DNA of 64,000 bases from Macrotis lagotis (Eukaryota > Chordata > Mammalia > Peramelemorphia > Peramelidae): the NCBI RefSeq assembly GCF_037893015.1, contig NC_133663.1, positions 3,423,378-3,487,377 of the forward strand, read 5' to 3'. Numbering within the stretch: the stretch's first letter is position 1; each line of letters starts with the position of its first letter. Shown here in pieces: positions 54,850 through 64,000 of the stretch. A program made the position numbers and the translations under genes. The notes under the pieces were generated by a model. It had not been told where the DNA came from. It worked only from the letters and a program-made list of their open reading frames with translations, and ran no database searches.

Positions 54850-56640
54850 GTCTGACTCAGCTGGGTGGATTCCAAGTCCCTTCCACATCTTGACCTCTGA
54901 ACCTGTGTCTTGTCTGTCTAGGTGAGAGAAAACCTTTCCCAGTTTCAGCTCCCACTTCTCCCATTTAAAAGCAGACAAGTCCAAGAGGAGGAAAGGAAGC
55001 ATGGGGAGATTGTGCCTCAGTATGGCAGACACCCCAAGATGCCTTAGCAGGTCCAGAGGGTTTCTCCCTAATGAGATTTTCATAAGGATGCTCCCAATGG
55101 CTAAAAGGCTTCATATGACTCCATATAAATGCTTCTTTAAACCCAACATTGTCTTTACATTTCATGTGCCCAAAAGAAGCAGGGAGCCAACTTTGCCATT
55201 TCTAAGGCAAGTGTAGCTGAAAGCAGATTTTAATAACAAGTCTTGGATCAGAAGGCTAAGCCACCAGCACTTTCCTTCTAGGGAAATATCAAAGAGTTGC
55301 TGACTTATCTTTTTTGGATCACTTACTCTTTTTTGCAGTTTCTGATGTGGTCTTCCTAGTTGGTCAGACATTTGGTTCCTGCTTTGCATGGTACCTAAAC
55401 CTCCTTTTCCTCCCCACCCCCTCCCTTTTTCAGCTCTCAGCTTCTCTCTGGTTCTGCCCAGAACTAAGCCATTCTAGACACTTACTGCCTGGTGGGTAGG
55501 ATCTCCACCCTTGGGGGACTGCAGAGGATGCCCTGGGAGATCATAAAGGACACCCAAACACATGGAGACTAGGCTGTTCCACTCTGACAAACACATGCGA
55601 GCCAGAGTCAGGCCTTTACAGAAAGGAGGAGGAAGATCCAAATCTGGTCTTCCTCATTTCTCCTTTTTTTTTTCTTTCACTTTATATGGTTCACCTTGAA
55701 AGAGGACTCACCAGGGAGGATGATGTGGCAGAGCTTAGCAACCACTACTTCTTGGGTGCTCTCAAGAACCCCCTGATTCAGGGGAAAAGAATCTGATTTC
55801 CAATAGCAAAAACAAAGCTTGTTCCAGATTGAGTCAGTCATGGGGTGATATCAGACCTTGGTATGGGCATGAGTGAAGAATGACAGACAGTGATACCTCA
55901 GGCACCAAATGTCATCCTTGGGTGGGGCCTTTGCTTTCAGACCCTGAGCTTCTACATGACTCCTCAGTCTCAAAATTTCTCAGATACCTCAAGGCTTTTG
56001 TCATCCTTGGGGATCTTTCCAAGTAGTATCTGATGCCAAGCCCAGAGGAGCCTTGAGCATCTCCTTGAAGTTCCAACGAAGTCCTCAGATTGCCCTTCCC
56101 TGGAAGGGATATTCTTTAGGCTTTGTGAGAGTGCACATCGAGCCCGTTCTTCAAATCCACTCTAAGGATGGATTCAGGGGACTCCTAGGATCTCCTGGCA
56201 GTCAGAATCCAAGGGCAAGCATGAAAGATAATCTGGGAGAATGGAAGTATGTAGCTGACCAAAGACTATTGAGCCCATTGTGGCAAAGAGCTCCCAGCAC
56301 CTCTTGCTCAAGAGAAACTGAGAGGATATGGACAGCAGGAACAGCTCACCTGGATAAGGTCACTAAAGAGTTATTCAATCTTGGTATCTTGTCCATAACT
56401 GGACCTTTATTGAAGGTTCTAAGAGAAGTCCTCCAATTGGAGAGGGGCCTCTATTGAGACTGAGATGTGAATGCCTGGGTTCTTCCAGGTTGAAGAGGTT
56501 TCTAGGGCTAGTGGAGAAGACCAAGAGGCTGCTTGGTGAGAGACAAAGAAAAACAAAAATCAGTTAGTCTCGATCCTCATGGAGCTTGCATTCTGTACAC
56601 ATACAAGAAAACATGCATACCTGACTATTTCTATGTGGAT
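54850..56640. other. Unassigned sequence
   Basis: 1.8 kb with no recognised element apart from a possible CR1/L3 scrap at 54,865-54,910 ('ttccaagtcccttccacatc') and a family X scrap at 56,545-56,600. A 134-codon + frame (56,053-56,457) has no recognisable domain. Confidence 0.35.
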
Positions 56641-56800
56641 CCTAGATTTAGAGCTAAAGGAGACCTTAGAGGCCATTCAGTCCACCTCCTTTATTTTATA
56701 GGTGAAAAACCAGAGACAAAAATAAATGGCCTAAAATCACACAACTGTGTGTGAAAGGTAGGATTTGAACCCAGATTTTCTTGCATCTAACTTGGCCATG
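56640..56800 (-). repeat. MIR-type SINE, antisense
   Basis: 'cctagatttagagctaaagg', 'agaccttagaggccattcag', 'tccacctcctttattttata', 'ggatttgaacccagattttc'. Confidence 0.6.
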
Positions 56801-56899
56801 GCTCTTATTGGAATTTATGCAAAATTATACAGACTATTATAACAAAATAGTTGTCATTTTATGTATGAAATGGAACAGAATAGACCCAGATAAAAGTAA

Positions 56900-57080
56900 G
56901 TTAGTTCAAGTGGGAAAGCTGCATGAGCAGCTGGGTGGGAATCAGAAAGTTTCATGAAGAGGGTGGGGCCGAGCTGGGCCTTGAAGGAAACCTGGTTCTC
57001 TAAGAGTTATGGCTAGCAGCCAGTTTGTAGGCATGGAGGTGGGAGCTGGAGTCAGAAATGACTCATCTGGCTCTGTTTGA
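56900..57080 (+). repeat. Dispersed repeat 'family X' fragment
   Basis: 'gagctgggccttgaaggaaa', 'ggcatggaggtgggagctgg' match the middle of the family. Confidence 0.4.
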
Positions 57081-58260
57081 CCATCCTTCCAACTTTCCTC
57101 GGAACGTATCTCAGCATAGCCCAGCAGGGGCAGGATCGATGAAACGATGTATTTGCTGCAGCCCTGGCACAAACCTTATGAACTCCATGAGTATGGATCC
57201 CTTGACTGAGGTGGTATCTCCAGGGATGGGTGAGGAGACCCTCCATTTGTCCCCTTCCAGTCTGCTGTATGAGTCAACCTAGAGCCAGTGGGCAACACTG
57301 ATTCTTTGGTGGAGTCCAGTGTGACTATTATTGGTTTCATATATGGTGAGTGACAAGGGTTCAAATGAGTCCTTCATCTTAAAATCAAGAGATGCAGGAT
57401 GGGTGACTGCTGGTGAAAAAGATTAGGAAAATGATTATAATTGAGGAAAGTCACAGACAAAAAAGCTCAGTATGACTTCATAATCATGGAAGAAGGGAGA
57501 ATGGTTCATTTTTCTTCATAATTAATTCTCTTCTCAAGAGCTCTAGTAGAAATTCCTTTCTTCTGGTCATTTCTTTGGGAAAGGGAGTATACCACAAAAA
57601 CAATCCTTCTGGCTTCAGGAGTCCTATAGGAAATCACATCTCAGAATGACACCTTCCTTATAAAAGTTGTTTGACTTCTTTCAAGAGGAAACATAAGGTG
57701 AAAGAAGGGGTCAGGACTGAGATGAGAATACAAGGGAGATCAGAGACCAGAAAGCTCAAGAATCAGGTCTGAAGAAGGAAAAAAAAAAGAACAGTGTCTT
57801 AAGAGGTTAGGGTTAAAATGAATCAGAGAAATCATTTCATCCAAATAATGTCTTTCATAAAGGAAGAAATTCCATCTCAGAAAGACAAATGGGTTTAAGA
57901 AGAGGTCATTGGAAAAACACTCAGATACAACAAGCCTTCCAGTTGCTTGCCCAGTGAAAATAGAATTCCAAGGAAATTCATCGAGTTATAATGACTAGAA
58001 TACAGAATGGCAAAGGGGGAAAAGTTTTGGGCCATGAGATGCCAAACTGAATAAGTAAGGCTATATTTGTGTTGCTTTCAGTTTAATTTTCAGGGATGGG
58101 GATATAATCTGAGACTAGATAAGGGTCTTCCTAAATCATTTTCAATATTTTTGTGATTAGGAGCAAGGGGAAGGGAAAGGTACAGGGAGTGGAGGTTGTG
58201 CTGATGGTGTTGGCAGGAAGGACTCAAACTAAATCACATGAATTTTCTTGCCAAGAGTTA
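57081..58260. other. Unassigned, AT-richer sequence
   Basis: No repeat or gene recognised; base composition shifts to AT-rich after 57,370. Confidence 0.35.
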
Positions 58261-58269
58261 CAAATCTGG

Positions 58270-60110
58270 AATAGAAAATGGGCAGTATTTTCAGACCTCA
58301 AACTCCATTATGAAGTAGCAGACACCAAAACTATCTGGTATTGGCTAAAAACTGAAAAAAAATAGATTAAAGGAACACATTAAAAAAGGAGAATTAGAAA
58401 CAATTGGATTCAATGATCCAATCTGATAAAGTGAAAAACATTGAGAGAAAAATTGCTTAGGAAACTGGCAGAAATTAGGCTTAGACTAATACCTTACACT
58501 ACATTCCACAATACATTTAAATAAATATATGTCCTTAAAAGTACAAATCATAGTATAAAAACAAGAGAAACAGATCATATACCTCTCATAGCTATAGGTA
58601 GGAAATATTCTTTTTTTCCTCTTTTTTTAAAAAAATGATTTAATTTATTTTGAGTTTTTTATTAAAGATTTTATTTTGAGTTTTACATTTTACCCCCAAT
58701 CTTATTTCTTCCCCCCGCCCCAGAAGGCAGTTTGCCAGTCTTTCCATTGTTTCCATGGTATACATTGATGCAAATTGAATGTGATGAGAGAGAAATCATA
58801 TAATAAGACAATTTTTTAAAAAAATTAAAAGTAATAGTCTTTGGTCTTTGCTCAAACTCCACAGTTCTTTCTCTGGATACAGATGGTATTCTCCATTGCA
58901 GAGAGCCCCAAATTGTCCCTGGTTGTTGCACTGATGGAATAAGCATGTCCATCAAGGTTGATCATCACCCCCATGTTGCTATTAGGGTGTACAGTGTTTT
59001 TCTGGTTCTGCTCATCTCACTCAGCATCAGTAGGAAATAGATTCTTAACCAAACAAATGTTAGAGGCAAAATAGATAACTTTGATTACTTGAAACTGAAA
59101 AACTTCTGTGTAGGCATTATTAATGCATCTAAGATTAGAACATCAAAGGTTGAATGAGGAAAAGTCATATTTCTCTGATAAAAGTTTGGTATCCAAGACA
59201 TATTGTTTCTATACATATACATATATGTCAAAGGATATTAATAAATTGTCTTCAAAAGAATTGCAAAGTATTCACAATCATATAGGAAAAATGCTACAAA
59301 CACTAATAATAGGAGAAATACAAACCAGAACTACCCCAATGTTTCATTCTGCACCTGCAAACCGGCAAAGATGATAAGTAATGGCAACAATCAATACTGG
59401 AGGAATTGTGGAAGGATAGGTGCAACACCTTGCTTTGGAACTGTAAAATGGTACAATCATTCTGGAAAGTAATTTGGAATTATGTGAATAAAGTGACTAA
59501 ATGTTCTTTGAACTAGAGCCTCTCTTGCTGGACTAATGATCCACAGAAAGCATCAATAAAAACAAGTTCCTCTTTACGCCAATATATTTGGAGCAGCACT
59601 TTTTAGGGTAGAATAGCTTTGGAAAGAACTTGCTCATTGATTAAGGAATGAGAAAACAAATTATGGTATAAGAATGTAAGGAATATGCCTGTGCTGAGGA
59701 GATATGTGGGAAGCTTGGGAAGAGCTGTATGAATTGAAACAGAATGGAGTCAGCAGAACCAAGAAAACACTAGAAACAATGGCTGTAACCATGAAACACA
59801 CCAAAGAAAGAACAACCACACACCAAAAATCAAAAGTAAATGTAATAACATTACAAAGATCAAATGCGCCTTGAATGAAGAAATATGAGAAGACTGACTT
59901 GTCTTTATTTTTTCTCTCTAAAAAAAGGAAATTTGTTATATAAGATAGCTCTTAAGGGGAAGGGGAATAGATACTGGGGGATAGCTATAATGATATAAGA
60001 AAGAGAAGACATCAATGAAAACAATTGTTTTTAAATGAAAGGGTTTAGAGAGCATGAGAAGAAGGCTAGTATAAAAATAAACTGGAGGATATGGGCCTTC
60101 CTCATCTATC
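58270..60110 (+). mobile_element. Old L1, 3' half, split by a younger L1
   Basis: The frame at about 58,290-58,350 reads DLKLHYEVADTKTIWYWLK, matching the L1 ORF2 C-terminal 'KTIWYW' region. After the insertion it continues with 'actaataataggagaaatac', 'caatactggaggaattgtgg', 'ggaaagtaatttggaattat', 'aaattatggtataagaatgt' and an A-rich end near 60,060-60,110. Highly diverged and non-coding. Confidence 0.7.
58611..59030 (-). mobile_element. L1/HAL1 3' end inserted antisense into the older L1
   Basis: T-rich start (the A-tail complement), then 'tccattgtttccatggtata', 'cattgatgcaaattgaatgt', 'cactgatggaataagcatgt', 'gttgatcatcacccccatgt' and 'ctcactcagcatcag'. Duplication taggaaata at 58,599-58,607 and 59,031-59,039 brackets it precisely, with 'ttctt' close by on both sides. 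This copy preserves the terminal segment missing from the L1 at 13,027. Confidence 0.85.
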
Positions 60111-60489
60111 AAATAGAGAGAAAATAAAACAAAAAGGATTGACTTTCCCTAGGTATAGACTTGGGCTACTGGTGTGCACCTATAGCTCCAGAGGACTCAT
60201 CTTTAAGCTCTACAATGGAGAAGGAGATGAGTTAACCATGAGAGAAAGTCTTCTTTAAACTGAGATCAGGGCGGGGACCTTTTCTCACCCTCAGGCTTTG
60301 TTAGCTCTAGAAACAAATGCAAATTGGATAATTTTGTGCCTCAAGGGCACAGCATAAGGGCCGGATTGACCAACTTTGGTTCACGTAACATATTTTGGAT
60401 TACTAAAAAAAGAAAATATCCCCCTTAATCAGATCTATGATTAAGTCAAATTTAGGAATATAATGGTGATGGTAGGCAGTGTTTATTTG
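60111..60489. other. Unassigned sequence with a 7SL-like patch
   Basis: 60,168-60,190 ('ctggtgtgcacctatagctc') resembles the 5' domain of 7SL RNA. The match is short and unproven. Nothing else recognised. Confidence 0.25.
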
Positions 60490-60722
60490 GTGTTGTTCAA
60501 TCATTTCAGTCAAATCTATCTCTTTGTGACTCTCTTTGGGGTTTTCTTGGCAGAGATACTGGAGGGGTTTGCCATTTCCTTCTCCAGTTCATTTTACAAA
60601 TGAGAAAATTGAGGCAAACAGATTAAGTGACTTAACCAGGGTCAAAGCTAATAAATGTCTGAAACCCAATTTAAACTCATGTCTTCCTGATTCCAGATCC
60701 AGATCCATGGCACCACCTACTT
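60490..60722 (-). repeat. MAR1-type SINE, antisense
   Basis: 'tgttgttcaatcatttcagt', 'ctctttgtgactctctttgg', 'ggttttcttggcagagatac', 'ttgccatttccttctccagt', 'cattttacaaatgagaaaat' and the head end 'ccatggcaccacctac'. Confidence 0.75.
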
Positions 60723-62724
60723 TCCCCCCAGGATTGCATAGAGCTACTTTAAGTCTCAGCCCACCCTCCTCAGGGACCAAGGTAGAGGGACCTCAAGGAG
60801 ATACAAGATTGTTGTTTCTGTATCTTTGAAGTAAATACCCCTTAGTAAAAGCTAATTTGGAATTAATTATTTAAAAACAAACTAGTTTTAGTTGCTAGTG
60901 ATTCACAGTTGAGTGAAGACACTTCAAATGGGTTCTTGAGAGCCCTTCAGGGCCATGCCAGAGCCGCTACCAAGGCCATGACCTGACTGTGGAAGAATAA
61001 GACTGGAGTATCTGTTAACTGTGATGCTTCACCTGGCTAGCATCCGATCTTTCTTATTTGCAAGACCCCTAGAAAGATTCTCTACCTCCTTCTTACATGA
61101 TTGGTTTTCCACTCCCTCCCTGAGTCTGTGTATCCCTTTACAAGGCAGGCCATCTCTTTCTGGGATGACTGTTGCAGACTTTCGTTGTTTTGTTGAATGT
61201 TTGATTAATTACTGTGATTTGTTATACTTTGGAGTCCACTACAGACACTGATATTGAGGCTATTATGAGAAGGATGGACTTTTCTTCAGCAATTTGGAGT
61301 TGGGACCTTTTTTATTCACCAAGACCAAACAGTTTGCCTCAAGGAGCGATCTTTAGACCCCTAAATCTATAAGGTAATACTTTCCTGCTTAACCAAAAAC
61401 TTCAAGTAAGCCACCTCTACCATACTTTCATGACCCCCCCCCCCCCCCCCGCCGGGAGTCTTTGGGCCTATTTGACATTTTTGCTTTTTCCTCTGAGCTG
61501 ATGTGTCCTGTGTTAGGGTGAGTTTGGAATTCTATTAGGACTGTGCTCGCAATACCCAGAATCTATTGCAGGAAATTTGCAATGTTCTTTGGAATAAGAG
61601 AGAAAATTTGCCTGGATCTTTATGGTCTATAGTACAGAGACTCCTTAGAGCAAGTTTGGGATGCCCTCCAGGTATATGACCACATTCACTGAGATAATCA
61701 TGGAGGAGTCTAGGACACTCTAGAACCCTTAGGCTCTCACCTGAAGGTTTGAGGAAAGTTCTTGTCACCTCCAGGCCCTCTGAGATTACTCTGAGATGAT
61801 GAGTGAGACTCAGCTTTCTTTCAAGACCGGACAGGATGTTTGGTTTTCTTTTTCCTTTGGAGATATTCAGTGAAGAAATTTAATAAGTGACTGGGGGTGG
61901 GATAGGTGAATCCTTTTCAGAGGTTGGAGCCATATGTGGATGTAGTCCTCAGGTGGGTTTTGGAATATGCACCAACATCCTATAATTGGTTGTGGTCTGC
62001 TCATTTCAGTGGTAAAGAGGAGCCGTTTTGTTTGGCTAAGGAGTCAAAAAAGGGGTGCACTCAGAAGGCACCTTCTTTTCTCTTAGTCTTCCCCCCCGCT
62101 CTTGCCAGAATTCTGATCAGAGAAGACAAACAATGCTCTGAAGGCAAGGCCAGCATGTGGCTCTCATCCATGAATATGGGATCCATTCTTTGTTTTAGCA
62201 TCTGTCTTTTTGTTTTAGGAAGGAGATGGTAGCCAAGGACCTTATGAGTACTCAGTACATTGAGTGACCAGGATATCTGCAGTAGAATCCCTACCAGTCT
62301 GCAGACAGTCAACCCATCTTTGAGATGAAGCTGAACAAGGGTTGGTACCTCCAGGCATCCCCAGTGGAGCCTAGACAAGGACTTATCCCTGAGCACTGAA
62401 CATGTGTTAAACCTGTGTCCACTTTCCCCAGGACTGACACCTTAGAGTGACTCCTAATCTTATGGATAGGAAATGCTGTCCTTGTTATAACTTTGAAGAA
62501 AAGACCCTTCTTAAGAACTAATTGACTAAATGGAATGGGAGGAGGAGAGCTGGTGTCCCCCAGTGGAAAGAACACACCGAAATGGGGTCCCAAAGTAATC
62601 AGTCGGAAAAAACCTGTCCCCAACTATCCAGCTATGTCTGGAATCTTGCAGAAGCGGTGTAGCCACACTTGATCTAGGAGAGTGATGCCAGTTACTGGCC
62701 AGACATCATTTGGAATTCGCAAAG
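60723..62724. other. Unassigned 2 kb, repeat-poor block
   Basis: No recognised repeat, gene or RNA. Contains a C17 run at 61,434-61,450. Frames of about 110 codons at 61,906-62,396 on both strands overlap each other and have no domain. Could be single-copy intronic DNA or a family I do not know. Confidence 0.4.
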
Positions 62725-62900
62725 TTGAGATGTGGAATTTATTATCATTCCATTTTCCAGATTAGGATCCAGAGGTTCAGAAGACTTTAGGTGATTTATT
62801 TGTCCATGGTCACAGTTAGGAAATGTCAGAGCTAGGGGCTGAAGCCACTTCCCCTTCTCCAGGCCTGGTGCTCCAATCTCTGTGCTACCTGTCAGATTAA
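62725..62900 (-). repeat. MIR SINE, antisense
   Basis: 'ttatcattccattttccaga', 'ttaggatccagaggttcaga', 'ccatggtcacagttaggaaa', 'ctccaatctctgtgctacct'. Confidence 0.65.
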
Positions 62901-63036
62901 ACTCTGTAAGGTCAACTCATTCATCTTCCTTGTTGTACCCAAATGATGCTTGTCCAGGGCTCATGTCTTGAAGCCAAATAGACAAGTTGCTGTTATAGTC
63001 TCCTGAAATTATTGATCACAAATCATATATATATAT

Positions 63037-63167
63037 GTTTTTGCAAGGCAATGGGGTTAAGTGGCTTGCCCAAGGCCACACAGCTAGGTCATTATTAAAT
63101 GTCTGAGGCTGGATTTCAACTCAGATCCTCCTGACTCCAGGGGAACTGTGCCATCTAGCTGCCCCCC
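63037..63167 (-). repeat. WSINE1-type SINE with a small internal deletion
   Basis: 'gtttttgcaaggcaatgggg' to 'gtgccatctagctgcccccc'. The segment that normally reads 'ccagtgctttatccact' is deleted. It lies next to an (AT)n run (63,025-63,036). No clear duplication. Confidence 0.88.
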
Positions 63168-63714
63168 AAGCGTACAAATGAATGTTTTATTAAATCAACG
63201 AAGAAAAGTTTATTTATTCTTCATCAATGTAATAGCCTTTGTCTTTTTAGGGAATTGGTCAATTGTGGTGTTAATGGAAGGAGCCTCAGCTATCACTTAG
63301 TCCAACCCCCCCCCCCCCCCAAAGTGGTTAGATCATCTAATCTAACTTACTCACTGCATGGCACAGGCATAATTCCCCAAGGTTTGACTATTTGGGATGT
63401 TGCTCAGAATCGAAGAATCAATCAATGGATCGGGATCAATGTCAAGTGTTAAGACTAACATAGTAGAGACATGACTTGCATGACAAGCTTGGGGGCAGCT
63501 AAAAAAAGTTCATAGGCTCTCAGCCTGAATCTGGACAGGTCCAACATCCAAAAGCAAGGAGGTTCCTGTCCTGCTGTGATCCTCCCTGGCCTGGACCAGT
63601 GGGTTCTAGGAAAGATGACTTTGTGTTTCAAAGATTGTTTATGAAAGAAGTATTCATTCTGTTCTGTTTGAGCCCAAAGACAGAAGTGGGAGTCCCGGAC
63701 CAAAGCTGCAGTGG
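63168..63714. other. Unassigned sequence
   Basis: Contains a C-run near 63,307-63,320. No gene or repeat recognised. Confidence 0.3.
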
Positions 63715-63905
63715 TAAATTAGGGTTTAATGCCAGAAAATACTTCCTAAACCTCAGAAGTGGTTTATGGTGAAATGGGCTGTCTCCAGGGTATTGAACAG
63801 AGAACTGGAGATGCTAGAGAAGTGATTCTTGCCCAGGTAGAGGTTGAAGCAGATGACCTCTGAGCTTCCTTCCACTTCTGAGTCTCTCTTTGGTTCTGTG
63901 GGGTC
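63715..63905 (+). repeat. CR1/L3-type LINE 3' end
   Basis: 'gaaaatacttcctaaacctc', 'gtgaaatgggctgtctccag', 'gaagcagatgacctctgagc', 'ttccttccacttctgagtct', 'ctttggttctgtgg'. Confidence 0.7.
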
Positions 63906-64000
63906 AGAATGAATCTCATCACATCACTGCTTTGTTCCCTGAGGTGTGAGACAGCTGCCATGAAGGGCAATCTGTCTTATGAGCATGGGGACAAGTGAAG

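Noticed and set aside
874-63167. tRNA genes suggested by A-box/B-box matches
   Set aside because: All such matches lie in WSINE, MAR1 or MIR SINEs; no cloverleaf with acceptor stem pairing was found.

Overview
This window looks like non-coding (intergenic or deep intronic) nuclear DNA from a marsupial, probably an Australian one. The main evidence is about a dozen copies of a tRNA-derived SINE of the WSINE1 type: a 'GGGGCRGCTAGGTGG' head, a 'GAGTTCAAATCC' B-box and a 'CCTTGCAAAAA' tail. Three MAR1-type SINEs, a HAL1-like half-LINE, several L1 copies, and old L2, CR1/L3 and MIR remnants accompany them. The assignment rests on recognising these families by eye; no database search was possible. 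I found no protein-coding gene, tRNA or rRNA gene I could defend. The long open frames lie in repeats or simple sequence, or show no recognisable domain.

Layout. 0-9.6 kb: an L2 fragment, MIR and CR1/L3 remnants, a WSINE, GT and CA/GA microsatellites, a CTAG-rich degenerate minisatellite, two copies of an unnamed dispersed repeat (called family X here), another L2 and an isolated TATA/CACCC promoter-like sequence near 9.18 kb. 9.6-17.1 kb: two minus-strand LINEs side by side. The first is a near-complete HAL1-like element (5' end, ORF1, 3' UTR, no ORF2). The second is a 5'-truncated L1 carrying most of a broken ORF2. Young SINEs with clear target-site duplications sit in both. 17-34 kb: L2, MIR, family X, a MAR1 and an L1 3' end carrying three SINEs, separated by stretches of unassigned sequence. 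34-46 kb: an L1 3' end, ATCC and GT microsatellites, a 0.5 kb homopyrimidine tract, several motif-rich single-copy stretches and a 65-bp near-identical local duplication. 46-64 kb: a long antisense CR1/L3 fragment, an L1 3' end, the window's densest CpG cluster (50.7-51.1 kb) followed directly by a G-rich minisatellite, MAR1 copies, a long L2 3' end, and an old plus-strand L1 split by a younger antisense L1.

Because no genes are seen, there is no pathway to describe. Any function here is most likely in the motif-rich, repeat-free stretches (18.8-19.1, 40.4-40.5, 42.1-42.4 and 50.3-51.1 kb). Those are proposals from motif content only; cross-species alignment or chromatin data would decide them.
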